A DNA stretch of 64,000 bases. Origin: Lates calcarifer (Eukaryota > Chordata > Actinopteri > Centropomidae). The notes below the pieces were generated by a model. That model saw only the letters and a list, made by a program, of their open reading frames with translations, was not told where the DNA came from and did not search any database. Location: assembly GCF_001640805.2 (NCBI RefSeq), contig NC_066838.1, positions 20,538,743-20,602,742 on the forward strand, in the 5' to 3' direction. Below, in pieces: positions 24,501 to 34,700 of the stretch (positions within the stretch are counted from its first letter, which is position 1; every line of letters begins with the position of its first letter). Made by a program: the position numbers and the translations under genes.

Positions 24501-27500
24501 ATACAATAAGTTTTTAAATGATTTGTGCAGAATGATGTACATGCAAAGTTTGACACTAGAAGGCTGTTTGCACATTCATCTGCTGAAGGGCAAAAGTTCC
24601 TGTCTGTTCCAAGGGAATCTGACTTTAACATGTGTATATATGCGATAATTTCGTTACATTACAACTATTTTTGAGGCCTGTTATGGTCCAATATTCAAGT
24701 GTGATGTAGAAAAACCCTATCAGACACAATTGCTATTCAAAGCAAAGTATTTTGACATCTATTAAAACAGGCCTTGAGGGGGTCTTTAAGAAAGAAGAGA
24801 ACATGGAAACCATGAAGAAACAGTTAACCTTTCAGTTTATCTGAATGATTCAAAATCTGATTTTCACTGGGCAGCAACTTTTTCCTCATTATAACGTTTA
24901 AACTGCAATTCAAGAATTACAAGCTTCTCTGCAAATGTGATTTCAAACAGTATGAAGATCTTGAGAAACATAAACATAAGGAACACACACTGTGTTTAAA
25001 TGTGTCATATAGTCTGGGAGAAGTTTTTATCTCAGATGTAAAATCAAACCCAATACACAACCACTGACATCCTTACACAAAACATAATTTAAGTCTTTCA
25101 GTAAAGTCATTAATAGGCATTCTCCCACCATAGGGGGATCATTCATCTTTTAGCTCAATGCACCTTCTCTTAGCTGTGACTTTTGTAATCGCTTGCTGAG
25201 AAGAAAGTGGGAACACACTCTGACTTATGAAAATCACAAAGCTATAAAGGGAGTTCTGTGCAAGAAAGGACAAGCTACTGAGATGTAATGTTTAAAGACA
25301 GCCAAGAAACTGTGCTGCTAAAACACCATCCTGCAAACTATCTGCCTATGATGGTCCTGTCCTTTTTTGTTTGTCTCTACCAGAATGCAGGTGTTGTACT
25401 CACAGGGCAGATCAGGCCGACCGCACGACCTCTCTGCTGGAACACAGCTCAGTGATTATGACCTTACATGACAGTGCACTGATCCGCTCGGTCTGCCCTG
25501 CTGATTACACACACCCCAGTGCGCTGCAGCTGGCATCGTCCCCTTGAGTCAGTTACTAGCAAGCAAATCAGCGATAATGGGAAGCATCTGTATGCAAGTG
25601 TGAAGTCTTGAGCATCAATTATGTACGCCTACACCCAGAGGATGCAGCTTAAAACAGTCTGAAACATTTTTTGAGCCAAGAGAGAGAGGCAGTAAGAAGA
25701 AAACTGTACAAACAACTACAACTAGGTAAACAGTTAAACCATGTCAGCAACTGCAGGTATGTATTTGCATATGTATAACTGGTTAAACACAGAGCTTCTG
25801 CACAATGCAATAGCACGTTATGACCAATAGTTGACATCAAACAACATCAACACAGTATATTGTTACAACAGAAACCACAGAAAACAAAACATGATCTGTA
25901 GCTGACAAGCCAAACCTTGTATCTAAAGTCACAACAGTTAGTTGACTGATTGATTATTCAATCAACAGGAAATTACTCAGCAAAGATTTTAATAACTGAT
26001 TAACTGTTCAAGTAATTTTTCAAGCACAAACAACCTATTTTCATCTTTGCAAATGTAAATATTTCTAATTTTTTTCTTAGGTAGTAACATTTGAGTAATA
26101 ATGCAATTATAATTGAATATCTTTGGGTTTTTAACCCTTTGTGGGACAAAACAAGACATTTCATGTCACCACTTTGGGCTTTAGTTAATTGTAATCAGAA
26201 TTTTTAAAACTATTTTCTTACATTTTGAACAATTAGAAAAAAACTGGCACACTAATCAATAAATAACAAAATAACTGTAAGTTGCAGCCCCATTTGCATC
26301 ATACTCTAACATAGGTATGTGCAATAAAACTTTTATTATATTCTCCAACAAGAACTTACAATCACCTTTCGATTAAAAAAAAGTCAAATGAGTGTAAAAA
26401 ATTATGTAAAACTGGTACAAACTCTAAATGCTGTAAACTAAGTTAGGTTGAAAATTAACACTGCTCTTTGAGAGATTCATAGCTTCTGATTCTACAGCAA
26501 AACAAAACAGGGTAAACAGTTAAAGCATCCGAAGAGATAATCAGGTTTTTTGCATGGTATTTCCAGGGAACCAGGACTGCCTGAGATAGCTTAAACTTGC
26601 TGGGCCTTATTTCTATAATTAGGTTCACTACCCTTTATAATTCCCTTCACTTTTCCAACAGGACAGCCTGCTCTTGCTTCTGCTCCCTCTGTGCTTAAAC
26701 AAGGAGAAAACAAAGCATCCAAGGGCACAGAACATCCAAGGAGGATTTTCATGCACTAAAGCGGGTTGAGTGAGTCCATAAGGTTTTCAAGTTCATGTGA
26801 ATAAGGATGTTGTATGAACAAACAAAGCAGCTCTACTAACAGACAACCAACACACTGTCGCATTGTAAAAGAACGATGGTAATCATTCATAGCTGAAAAA
26901 TATGACTCATTTTACACACAATGAGTGAAAATACAAATGAGGATAACATTGGGCTCTGGGATATTTTGCAAGTAATTTTTCACTCTTTCCTGACATTTCT
27001 TAGACCAAACAATTAACAGATTAACCAAGGAATCATTCTGCAGACTAGAAAATACAGAAAATAATTGTTGGTTTTAGCACTACAATGTTTTACCTTTGGC
27101 AATATTATGAAGTGGCTGTTTCTTTTTTACAGCGTTACATTATTCATTGTGTCAATAACAGGCCATGCTGGTAAGATCTGAGGATGCAACTTGCTGAAGT
27201 GATGTTTCCAGTGTGCTGCAGTTCCTACTGGTCACCAACAGAGGTTACCAGAGATCACAGATCATTAATATTACAACCCATGAAGCAGAACAAAAACCCA
27301 GAGTTTGTGAGAATTTTCCAAAGTAAAGCAGACATGTGCTTCAAGAAGCAACAGAAGAGGTTAAGATGCAGCAAAGTGATCATGACCTCAGGACAAGTCG
27401 TTCTAACAATATTTTACTGCAGCCACAACACCTGTCTGTGTCATTTAGCTCCCGCGGTCCTTCTTAGATCATGCATGTAACTCTTCGGCCTCTCTGGCAT

Positions 27501-30500
27501 CTCTGTCTGGGACTCCCCATGAGAACAAGCTGCTCCGAACACCAACTTTCATAACTGTCAACCTCTGACTCAGCGCTCTGTCACAGGCAGTTTGCTTTGA
27601 CTTTCTTTTGACATATTAAACACTTACTCTACAATTTAATTGTATTTTATTCACAGTTTCCATAAACATAAATGTTGGCAAAAGCCTAGAGCCACTCTGC
27701 AACATATGATAACTATACAAGGCCTTAATAATAACCATATATTTGATATTGCAATATATATATATAAGGTCAATATATATTTGTTAATCTGATACCATGC
27801 ATGGTTGATGGTTATTTTTAGTTACAGAAAATATTCCTCTAAAAAGATTCTGGATTAGAAATTCTATGAAAAGCAAAGCACAGACAAAGGAAGTAGACTG
27901 ATTTAAATGTATACAGTTTCAAAAAGTGTAATATTGAAAGCTGCCATCAAAGTTTTGATCACAATCTTAGTCCTTTATCTATCAAATATTTTCTGACTTA
28001 ATTATGCTATCATTTAAGTTTTTGCTATCACTACATAACCAACATTAGCATTTATGGCTGTTAACTGTGTTAAAGTGTCTAGAAGATCAGTATCCAACTT
28101 TATTCTTTTACGTGCAGAGAGACATCTCCAGCAGATAAAAGCAATGTTAATGTTAAAAACTCTTGTTTTTCTATTCTTTACTTCTACTTAACCACCCCGC
28201 CCCTACCTGTCTCTGTCACTGTAACATCCTGTCTGCCATCAGTCCAACAGGAGAGGATGAAGTCCAGAGGGTCTATTCTAACCTCTTGTCTTCTAAAAGC
28301 AACGATGCCTGAAGTTCCTGGTTCGTAAACAGCTGTTAATGCCAATGATAACTATGTAGCAATAGCAGAAACTTACATATAGCACCTTTAAATCAGAATT
28401 CTGTCCATTTTAAACTGTGTTATTTAGGCAAAGCTCTTGCACACGTCTTTGTAGTTATATTACTGATTACACTTGAAGAGTTTGACTCTTATTAAATTAA
28501 AAAGTTTATATTGAGCAAAGTAAAAACCCTCATTTTGAGAAACTACATGGATTTATATGAACATTTGAGCAATCCCAGCTTTTGCCAGATGTTACCCCTG
28601 CACTAGAAAGCACATAAGACTCTAAGACTTTCAGCTTCAATATAACTGTTGCATAAATATTTATAGTTGATTTGCATGCCAAGTATGCCTGCAAAAAATG
28701 ATCCCCCAACTCTCAGTTTCAGATATAACACATCCACTGCTATATTTACACAGCTTATTTACACTGCATAGAAGACCAGCTTTGCCGCCTGTCTCACATC
28801 TATATTAGGCACAAAAAGTCTGGCACATCGTCTGCAGCAGCCTGAGTGTGCTGTCAAGCTGATACGGAGACAGCAAGAAAACAAATAGATCTGCGAAAGC
28901 TAAGATGACATTTTGTCACACTTAAGATTTCAAATTTAGAAGCAGCGGGGGCAGCCTTGACAAGACACATCACACAAGTCAATAATCAATCCAACTAATT
29001 ATAACCATTTTGCACAACAATGTCTCATAACACAGTCATTGTGACTATTATTGTGCTGGGTCATCCTCATGTGATGGAAGAGGAAGTGGGATACCTTCAA
29101 TCGAAACAAGGGTTCAGACAACTTCACATATTCCAAAGGAAATAAGATTAAGTAAAATATTCTGTGATTCTCTGCAAAACAGCGCTGATACTGCAGCTAT
29201 ACGAGGACTGACTACTGCTCTGCAAGCAACAAAACAACACAGCTCAGATTCAACCCGTGTATGTGTAACAGTGTAATGGCATTTCACTAATGAAGAAATT
29301 AGTTTAAAAAATGCAGAACTGGGTTAAAGGTTGGGACTGTCCGAGATGACAGTTTCTTCCTGATCTTGTGTTTTGGCTGAATTTAGAGAAAAGGAGATAA
29401 ACTACAAATCCACAACAACATGTCAAAAAGAACCAGAGGGGGAAGAAATAAGTGGAGTCTACCAAACATCTGCAATAAGAGCTCTGTCTGAACACAGTGG
29501 TGTACTGTCCTCTGTATGTTTCACCCTGACAATGAGGCCATGTATTACTACCTCTAAACAACATAACAGAGACGTGTAGATACAAAATAATCAGAGGGCA
29601 TTGTGCTAACAGACATATTGCCGTCATCATCGTCGTCATGATCATCACACAGGCAAAGTGGTGAATTTCACAACTTCCCAGTTGTATCACAGCTGAAGTG
29701 TTTCATTATGTCTTAAAATCACTCAGAGAAGTCAGTCATGTAATTTTACCACAACACAAAAATAAAACTGGTTATATTTTGGTTAGTCAGTGTTGTGTTT
29801 TGTAATTGAGATTTTATAAGATTATTACAGGTCACTGTCAGTCTCTCTGAAGAGCACTGACTGAGTTCATACACTTTGTTTTCCTTAAACTAATCTGAAA
29901 AATTACAGCTTTTGGCTTTACAGGAGTTCTGTTGAGGTTGTCATGCAACCAACAGAAACTCCAGGAAATCACTGCGCCCGGCCAAGAAAAAGTCTGGCAC
30001 ATAACCCCTCATAAAATTACAACATGGTGTTTTTGCACTTCAGTTTATGTGCAGATTGAAGAACGTGATATAACATCTAAATCTGTGAGCTTTAAAAGTT
30101 TTTACATTGAGACGGAGCCAGGCTAGCTTTTCCCCCTGCTTCCAGTATTTATGGTAAGCTGAGCTAACCATCTGCTAAGCTAACCTGTTGGCTTTAGCTT
30201 CATATTTAGTGAACAGTTTTGACAGTGTTATCAATCTTATAATCAGATACTCAACAAGCAAATAAGCATACTTCCCAAAATACTGAACTTATGAATTCCT
30301 CACCCACCAAGACAGACAACAAGTAATAGCATCTGAATTTAACACCATATACAGACAGACATATCAGACAGTACACTCACTGTGTAGCACTTCCAGAAAA
30401 AGGGTGAAAGGTCAAATAAGACCACATAGACCTGACTCAGCTCCATGTTGACTATTTGGAGAGGCCTCAATGTGCAAAAGCTGAAAATAGCTTTCTAATA

Positions 30501-31444
30501 AGTCAGTGCTGCAGAGTGTTTGTGTTCAAGTCTTGAGACACCAGGGGAACTGCTGATTGTTGCTTCATTTATTCTATGAAATATTATTTGCTTTGTTAGG
30601 ATTTCTGAGCACTTTCTCCAACAACTACATCACTTCAGCCAGATGCTAATATAATTTACAGAGAGGCCAACGCTTGAATGCTTGATTCAAAACCAGATTG
30701 TTTTCTGTTAAAACTACTAGAGCTCTCCTCACTTTCAGACAGTGAATTCTAACTGTAAACTTTTTGCCATGTATTTCAAAACAACTGCAGTAAAACTAGC
30801 ATCTGTATCATTTACCCTGTAGACTGATCTTAGGTTTGACACTAACAACATTATTTGACAAATGAAAACAGTTCTTTTATAGATTGCAATGTAGACAGTA
30901 TTTTCCATGTGTACTGCCATACAGAGGAGCTTAAGAAATATTTCTAAGGAGAGTTTCAGGAGAATCCAAATCAAAAACAATCCATCTAATTCCTTGAACA
31001 ACACGTCAACCACCAGCAGAAATGAGGCTGAGCAGCATCTCATCAAACTCTGACCTGTCTGCTCCTCTACGAGCTAATATTTGAAGTTGATGTTGACAAG
31101 ACAACACCCAAGTGTTGCATAACTTCATGCCAGCAGGATAACCATAAGGAATGAGAGACAAGTTGAATCCCACTCCAGAGCTCAGCGCCGGGAACCAGCT
31201 CCAGTAACATCACCGGAGGAGACTCGCACATGCACGGAGACCTGGACAACACTCAAAAAAAAGGTCTGCAGCCTAATTATCACCTAAACACAAAAACCGC
31301 TCCAGCGTGGGAAATAACTGTCCACAGCCAAAGAACTGACCTGTTTTTCAAGGGTTGACTCTTCAATTCGTAATACGTTTTAGGTTCCTCTTGAAACTCC
31401 TCTCCAACCTCGAAGTCGGGAACAATTCCCGATTCGGACTGCAT
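4367..31444 (-). CDS. mitf: Microphthalmia-associated transcription factor (whole gene, coding span of the A isoform)
   Basis: MITF is a bHLH-leucine-zipper factor of the MiT/TFE family. It binds E-box and M-box DNA as a dimer and drives melanophore, retinal pigment epithelium and lysosomal genes. A-isoform coding exons, in order of transcription: 31444-31341, 18519-18279, 9096-8881, 8757-8662, 8109-7992, 7643-7551, 7442-7386, 7216-7141, 5486-5339, 4762-4367. They total 1545 nt, an unbroken 514-codon frame plus stop; human MITF-A is about 520. The protein has the Rag-binding N-terminal segment in exon 1B, an acidic activation region ([18 protein letters not shown]), the basic-HLH region at about residues 290-354, a leucine zipper at about 355-394, and a Ser-rich tail. 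IKRE and IKQE SUMO-type motifs and the PNSP phosphosite motif are kept. Exons of 57, 76 and 148 bp match human sizes. Alternative first exons 1H and 1M add isoforms. Whether this is the teleost mitfa or mitfb duplicate cannot be decided here. Confidence 0.96.
5339..5486 (-). CDS. mitf: mitf exon 8 (helix 2 and leucine zipper)
   Basis: 148 bp as in human. Encodes [20 protein letters not shown], then a zipper running through [16 protein letters not shown] to NRHLMLRIQ. Near-identical to mammalian MITF. The Glu/Lys register gives the MiT-restricted dimerisation. Donor CAG/GTAAAC. Confidence 0.97.
7141..7216 (-). CDS. mitf: mitf exon 7 (basic region and helix 1)
   Basis: 76 bp as in human. Encodes [20 protein letters not shown] and PKSNDP. 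It holds the Arg-rich DNA contact residues (ERRRRF) and helix 1 of the bHLH. Donor GTAAGT. Confidence 0.97.
7386..7442 (-). CDS. mitf: mitf exon 6 (start of the basic region)
   Basis: 57 bp, the same length as human exon 6b. Encodes [19 protein letters not shown], the first part of the DNA-binding basic region shared by the MiT family. Donor GTAAG lies one base into the Ile codon. Confidence 0.96.
7551..7643 (-). CDS. mitf: mitf 93-bp exon upstream of the basic domain
   Basis: Encodes [20 protein letters not shown], then [11 protein letters not shown] and the first base of Glu. It is flanked by a good acceptor (CACATAG) and donor (GTACGTG), and both splice phases are 1, so including or skipping it keeps the frame. 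Human MITF has only a small 18-bp alternative exon (ACIFPT) at this place. The uninterrupted frame and correct phases on both sides make it a real exon. Its function is unknown. By position it could modulate DNA binding or folding of the adjacent basic region. Confidence 0.85.
7992..8109 (-). CDS. mitf: mitf exon 5 equivalent
   Basis: Encodes [20 protein letters not shown], then [19 protein letters not shown], aligned to the human [28 protein letters not shown]. The IKRE motif matches the first SUMO-acceptor site (human M Lys182). It ends one base into a codon at GGTAAGC. Confidence 0.95.
8283..8560 (+). repeat. Dispersed teleost repeat (TTCAACATTTTGGGAA family)
   Basis: Starts AAAGGAATAGTTCAACATTT, continues through GCTTAGCATAGCTAGCCTG and TGTCCAAAGATAACAAAATC. 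Further copies are at 30092-30300 (minus) and 58597-58935. It lies in the mitf intron between exons 4 and 5. Confidence 0.65.
8662..8757 (-). CDS. mitf: mitf exon 4 equivalent (acidic activation domain)
   Basis: Encodes [20 protein letters not shown] and [12 protein letters not shown], the conserved acidic transactivation segment that recruits CBP/p300 in mammals. It follows exon 2 after only 123 bp, with no counterpart of the human 84-bp exon 3 between them. Acceptor TTTTAG, donor GTATGT, phase 0 at both ends. Confidence 0.95.
8881..9096 (-). CDS. mitf: mitf exon 2
   Basis: Starts [14 protein letters not shown] and ends [10 protein letters not shown], closely matching vertebrate exon 2. It is the first exon common to all isoforms. 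It contains APNSPMALL, the motif around the ERK-phosphorylated Ser73 of human MITF-M. The middle ([17 protein letters not shown]) is diverged from mammals. The donor is GAG/GTGACT and the exon is phase 0 at both ends. Confidence 0.95.
10100..10135 (-). CDS. mitf: mitf exon 1M (melanocyte-type first exon)
   Basis: The minus strand reads ATG ATG then [10 protein letters not shown] and a GTATG donor, in phase 0 with exon 2, which starts [12 protein letters not shown]. Human MITF-M starts [19 protein letters not shown], so MLEML, Y and Y align at the same spacing. Two tandem Met codons (10135 and 10132) could start translation, and the second matches the human start. The resulting protein is about 410 residues; human M has 413-419. 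The exon lies about 1 kb upstream of exon 2. A Gly replaces the Glu after MLEML, and the region between the Tyr residues differs. Promoter activity is not shown by the sequence. Confidence 0.8.
10312..10321 (-). promoter_or_regulatory. TATA-like element upstream of mitf exon 1M
   Basis: TTTTAAAAG on the minus strand lies about 180 bases upstream of the exon 1M start. It is positioned as a possible core promoter for the M transcript. I could not identify convincing SOX10, PAX3 or LEF1 sites by eye. Confidence 0.25.
13137..13380 (+). repeat. Dispersed teleost repeat rich in AAGTA/TACTT
   Basis: Contains TACATTTACTCAAGTACTGT, GAGGTACTTGTACTTTCC and TTTTACTCCACTACATTTAT. The same motifs recur at 20436-20600 (fragment), 44168-44590 (minus orientation) and 47580-47690 (fragment). 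Confidence 0.65.
13395..13720 (+). repeat. Dispersed teleost repeat (GACCCC ... GGGCACCACTGG)
   Basis: The TTGTGACCCCTTAC start and GGCTGGGCACCACTGGACTT end are found again at 14030-14200 as a shorter copy ending GGTTGGAAACCACTGCAG. Intronic in mitf. Confidence 0.45.
14578..14872 (+). repeat. Dispersed AT-rich teleost repeat (GATTAAT family), copy 1
   Basis: Begins with GATTAATGGG-type direct motifs, has a core 'CACTGGTTCTCAAGTGTGAGGATTTGCTGCTTTTC' type block (positions 14668-14703), and ends with ATCAATCGATTATGAAAAT. The same order of blocks recurs at 18896, 20155, 25925, 26935 (partial) and 34527. It is a common interspersed sequence of spiny-rayed fish, with no coding frame. Confidence 0.65.
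18279..18519 (-). CDS. mitf: mitf exon 1B (B1b-type, shared by A and H isoforms)
   Basis: Encodes [18 protein letters not shown], then [20 protein letters not shown], then a Gln/Ala/Pro segment ending QVPMEVLK. This is closely similar to human exon B1b. The [12 protein letters not shown] helix corresponds to the Rag GTPase-binding segment of TFEB/MITF-A, so isoforms containing it should be under mTORC1/lysosome control, unlike M. Donor AAG/GTAAGC joins exon 2 in phase 0. The acceptor is CTCCTCAG, immediately preceded on the transcribed strand by a long CT microsatellite. Confidence 0.95.
18530..18585. repeat. (GA)28 microsatellite abutting the mitf exon 1B acceptor
   Basis: An uninterrupted GA repeat of 56 bases. 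On the transcribed strand it is (CT)n ending 9 bases before the acceptor AG, so it serves as the polypyrimidine tract of exon 1B. It is followed by purine-rich, G/A-biased sequence to about 18830. Confidence 0.97.
18896..19155 (+). repeat. GATTAAT-family repeat, copy 2
   Basis: Contains TCGATTAATTGATTAG at the start, TTTGCTGCTTTTCTTTGTC in the middle, then ATCTTTGGGGTTTGGACAGT and GGAAACTGTAATGACCATTT. This is the block order of the family. Confidence 0.7.
20155..20440 (+). repeat. GATTAAT-family repeat, copy 3 (diverged)
   Basis: Ends with AATCAAGAAAATAGTCAAC, then AGATTAACTGATAATGAAGA and TAATCGTTGGCTG, the family 3' end. The middle is diverged. Confidence 0.55.
20436..20600 (+). repeat. 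AAGTA/TACTT-family repeat fragment
   Basis: Has CTGCTCCACTACATTTCAGA and GATGCAGTTACTTTACAGAT as in the copy at 13137. It directly follows a GATTAAT-family copy. Confidence 0.55.
20737..21000. repeat. Dispersed repeat with conserved CATGTCTTTGGACTGTGGGA block
   Basis: Runs from CCATCCATTACATATACCAC through GGAGCCTATTCCAGCTGACA and CAATTAACCTTACTTGCATG to ACTGTGGGAGGAAGCCAGAG. This is a very widespread fish interspersed repeat, probably the 3' end of a LINE or its SINE. I cannot name the family securely. Intronic in mitf. Confidence 0.65.
24025..24074 (-). CDS. mitf: mitf exon 1H (alternative first exon)
   Basis: The minus strand reads [16 protein letters not shown] plus CT, then a strong GTGAGTATG donor. 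Human MITF-H starts MEALRVQMFMPCSFES, so the PCSF core and MEA start are shared. It has 16 codons plus two bases, the same overhang as exon 1A, and so joins exon 1B in frame (CT+C = Leu) to give a calculated 496-residue isoform. It lies at the edge of a GC-rich patch (about 24085-24320) inside an AT-rich intron, as expected of an alternative promoter. The exon is too short for ordinary ORF detection. Confidence 0.82.
24085..24320 (-). promoter_or_regulatory. GC-rich patch, probable mitf exon 1H 5'UTR/promoter
   Basis: A local GC-rich stretch in the mitf first intron lies directly upstream of the exon 1H ATG on the minus strand. It contains out-of-frame upstream ATGs. No TATA box is seen. Confidence 0.4.
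25925..26290 (+). repeat. GATTAAT-family repeat, copy 4 (longest)
   Basis: Runs from GTTAGTTGACTGATTGATTA through TATCTTTGGGTTTTTAACCC and GGGACAAAACAAGACATTTC to ATAACTGTAAGTTGCAGCCC, giving near full family length. Confidence 0.65.
26935..27095 (+). repeat. GATTAAT-family repeat, 3' fragment (copy 5)
   Basis: Carries TTGGGCTCTGGGATATTTTG, TAGACCAAACAATTAACAGA and ATAATTGTTGGTTTTAGCAC, the 3' half of the family only. Confidence 0.6.
28014..28391. mobile_element. MITE-like element, copy 2
   Basis: Shares the 3' terminus ACATATAGCACCTTTAA and the internal AACATTAGCATT block with copy 1, in the same orientation. The 5' end is less clear. It lies in the mitf intron between exons 1A and 1H. Confidence 0.5.
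30092..30300 (-). repeat. TTCAACATTTTGGGAA-family repeat, minus orientation
   Basis: Contains GAGCCAGGCTAGCTTTTCCC, CTAAGCTAACCTGTTGGCT and, at its end, AAGCATACTTCCCAAAATAC, the reverse complement of the family start. Confidence 0.6.
31341..31444 (-). CDS. mitf: mitf exon 1A (A-isoform start)
   Basis: Begins ATG at 31444 and reads [17 protein letters not shown], then [15 protein letters not shown]. This is nearly identical to human MITF exon 1A. It encodes 34 codons plus two bases (AG) and ends at a GTCAGT donor. The overhang joins C at 18519 to make Ser, in phase. This start gives the broadly expressed long isoform, which carries the lysosome/Rag-regulated N-terminus. Confidence 0.95.
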
Positions 31445-31740
31445 AGTTGTAGATGTCAACTTTTGGAAACGTTATACCCCTAAAAAAAAAACAGACAGAC
31501 GATATTTGTGCCGCCGTACTTCGCTCAGTACCAACCACTGTCAACGCAAGCCGCCTCTGTCCAGGACCCAGAGCTCTGTAGTCTTCCACAGCAGCGAGCA
31601 CAGCGATGCTAACGGGCTGCAGGCGACGCACGGACTACGACTACCAAGATGCACCTCGCCTGTCAATGTCAGCATGGTTTTCATTGGCTGCAACATCCGA
31701 AGGGGATTTTACGGTGACGGTCTTATTTGCGCACAGTGAA
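31445..31740 (-). promoter_or_regulatory. mitf exon 1A 5'UTR and probable promoter
   Basis: This stretch just upstream of the exon 1A start is richer in G+C and CpG than its AT-rich surroundings. An inverted CCAAT box (plus-strand ATTGG) is at 31683-31687. It is the natural place for the A-type promoter, facing away from frmd4b. Confidence 0.5.
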
Positions 31741-34700
31741 ACTCAAGTGGCAAAAAAGTTTTGTTTTCCCTCAATAATATTGAGTTAGCCGTTAATCATA
31801 TTAAATATATGTAAACACTGATTTTGACTTTTCAAATGGATCCTAACCTGTAACTTGGAGTCCTAAAGCTTTATTAGTTTATAAAACAGCAACCTCACAT
31901 TGCACCTAACTATACCACAATGCTATATTTTACACTTTTATACATTTTTTTTTCTTAGAAATGCTGATATCAGCATGAAAGCTTGCTGTCTGACAAACAA
32001 AAAGCCAGTCTGATACAAGTTGTTTCAGTTTAGGAAAAAACATTATTGTATTAGATGGAAAAAACAGGGAACGGTTAATTATCATAATATAGCCTAATAT
32101 ATGAATTAAACTCACATATCATAGTGCATGTAAAGTGACATGTAAAAACCGCTACAAGCTGAAAGTGAGAGGGCTACTGATGAGTCCATGTTCAGTAATG
32201 AAAGGGAAACATGCATCTGTGTTACAGGCTTTACTGAATCGTCTGGCAGGTGGTTTGAACACTGCACCTGATCAGTGATTCACGTCCACTTTACCATTAA
32301 AAACAACACAAAATCAATCTCAAAATCATACCTGAGCAGAACTCGTTATGTAATGTTCATTTACAGCCTGTATCCTGTAGTTGTCTTATTGTCTCAGTCA
32401 TTCAATCTGTAATTTGTGAAAAACTGGAAACTCTGTCGACCCTCATGTCTGATCCCCTCCGTTTCCTGTGCAGACAGACTGACCTAAGTTTACTGCTCGT
32501 CTCCTTCTTAGCCAACACACACTCTCACCAATTTTGGTCTCCTCGGTTAGACTCCCATCTACCACTTGGGGGCAGTATAGAGCTTAGAAAGCCAGTGCTG
32601 TGGGCCCGGGGGGGCGTCCATCTATTACAAAATGGAAATTCAAGTTCAATATTTGCATTCACCTCATCCTGCTGAACTGGTTTAAGTCTGCATTTTACCA
32701 ATGAAAATATCATGCAAATGTGTCTCTGCTGAATAGCACAGACTTAAAAACAAAAAATAAAGCCTTAAATGACAAGATGATAATTTAAAACAGACAAAGA
32801 GAGAGGAAAACAGAATCTGTATTTTTTTTTTTCTCCATTTCAAAGATCACCATTATTCACACAAGTCTTTTTCTCTGTCACGGTGGCTTAGAGACGCATT
32901 AAAAGCAAACTCTGCTACAGTCAGATCAGGAGACATGACTCAGGAGCTGCAGGGCTTCACATTCAGTCAGAGGGGACAGAGTCAGACACACAATAGACTA
33001 GACAACACATATTATTCTGGGTGTTGTGGGGGTGAATAGAGGTACTGATTACCCAGGGCCTCCAGCTGAAGGAGGCCCCCATAATTCATAGACAACAATG
33101 CCTTTTGTAATTCCTCAAGTGGGCATGAAGTATATAAATATCAGATACTTGTGGTACAATATGCACACTGTTCTGTCTTTGAAGCATAATTTGGTTAAAA
33201 CCAACAAAAAACATTAAAATGCAACTTATGTATTGTGCTGCATACAGATGCACTAACAGTAATAATCCAGTCTTGTAAAATAACTCTTATGGCTGCTAAT
33301 GAGCACTTTTGATTTTTGATAGTTGAGGTACATTTCACTGCTTAAACTTTTTTGTTTACATTTAAATAAATCTATGATTGCAGGGCTTGGTAACTGATAT
33401 TTGTGAAGTGCATACATTTTTGACTGTCAGATGCAAATCATTTTGTGCAACTCACAACAAATTTATCTGCAACAGTTTAAGAGTAAAACTTGAGCCTGTT
33501 GTGTAATGTAGGGCAAAAGAATACTTTCTTTTAGATTTAGCAACATTATAGACATTTTCTGAGCAGGGGACTACTGCTCTAAACAGGTCTTTGACAACCA
33601 AATCATATTATCAGGGCAATGACAAATAATTTACATTCAACAGGCTGTATAGCTGATAATTGATTAGTCTGCTCATGTGTTCATAATTCATTCAAGGAGG
33701 CTGCAGCCCACAACTGAATGACAGTAAATTTCCAGCGTCACACTGGCCATGTGCCATGAGATAACTGAACACATGTACATAATTACAATGGCTAACACAT
33801 CATCGTTTGCACAGTGTTGTGCAGATTTAATAAGTAGCGACAGCCAGCGCAAACATTGCTGCCTAATGACACAGAGCATGAACTGAAATGTAGGCCAGCA
33901 ACAGCAGAGAAACGTTTCTGCTCAGGTGTAAACAGACAGTCCTCTTTACTTTTCTTTTCACACACGGCTCATCCATGAGAGACATATGTCATCAGTGTCT
34001 TGCAGCCGTTTGTCACAGAGCACTTCCTGTTTGCTTAAGTCAAAACAAGATCCTGGAACATGAGCCAGAGGTGTCCTGTAGTTACAGGACACTAGTGCGG
34101 GCTTCTGTTGATATGTTGTTATTCACTGATCATTTAGTGTTACAAAGAAAACTGGAACACAGTAAAGACACAGGCCCACTGATCTGTGCCCATTATGACA
34201 AATTCAATACCATTGTAGAAAATTAATTGGCCCATTCAACTTGAAGTGAATACTAAGGTCTGATAATCTTCCTCCTTGTGTTTTTCTTTGGTCTGTTAAG
34301 ATATAATATGATCAGTGACTTTATTTTCCTTTGCTAATAATACTATGAAAAAATTAAGTAAAAATAAAATTATATTTCTCAAAGTAAGCTAAACAGTGAT
34401 ATATATTAGTGTGTACATGGCAAGATTAACCTCCTAGAGGATTGCTGGGCCCCTACTGACCCGGTTTATACATGACAGTTTCATAATTTTCCCAGGCACC
34501 CAGAAACCTAAAAGTTCTTTGGAGCAGAAATATTTGGTTGATCAACTGATGAGAGAAAATAAACTGGCAATAATTTTGATGATAGATAAATCATTTAAGT
34601 TGCTTGTTTAATCAAAACCGCCAAAATTCACTGGTACCAGCTTCTAAAATGTGAGCATTTGCTGTTTTTTCACAGTTTTCTATGATTGTAAATTCAACAT

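Larger units (their letters stand above)
18586..31340 (-). other. mitf intron between exon 1A and exon 1B (contains exon 1H)
   Basis: About 12.8 kb, AT-rich, with five GATTAAT/TACTT-type repeats, one L2-like or SINE-like repeat and one MITE. Only exon 1H is recognised as coding. Other mammalian alternative exons (such as 1D or 1J) are largely non-coding and could be present without being visible. Confidence 0.55.

Noticed and set aside
23986..24501. Plus-strand ORF of 171 codons, the longest in the mitf introns
   Set aside because: It is the antisense shadow of the GC-rich exon 1H region. The protein shows no conserved motif.
29304..29690. Minus-strand ORF of 128 codons in the mitf intron
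   Set aside because: No recognisable domain, Cys/His-scattered composition, no exon signals, and intronic position. Chance ORF.
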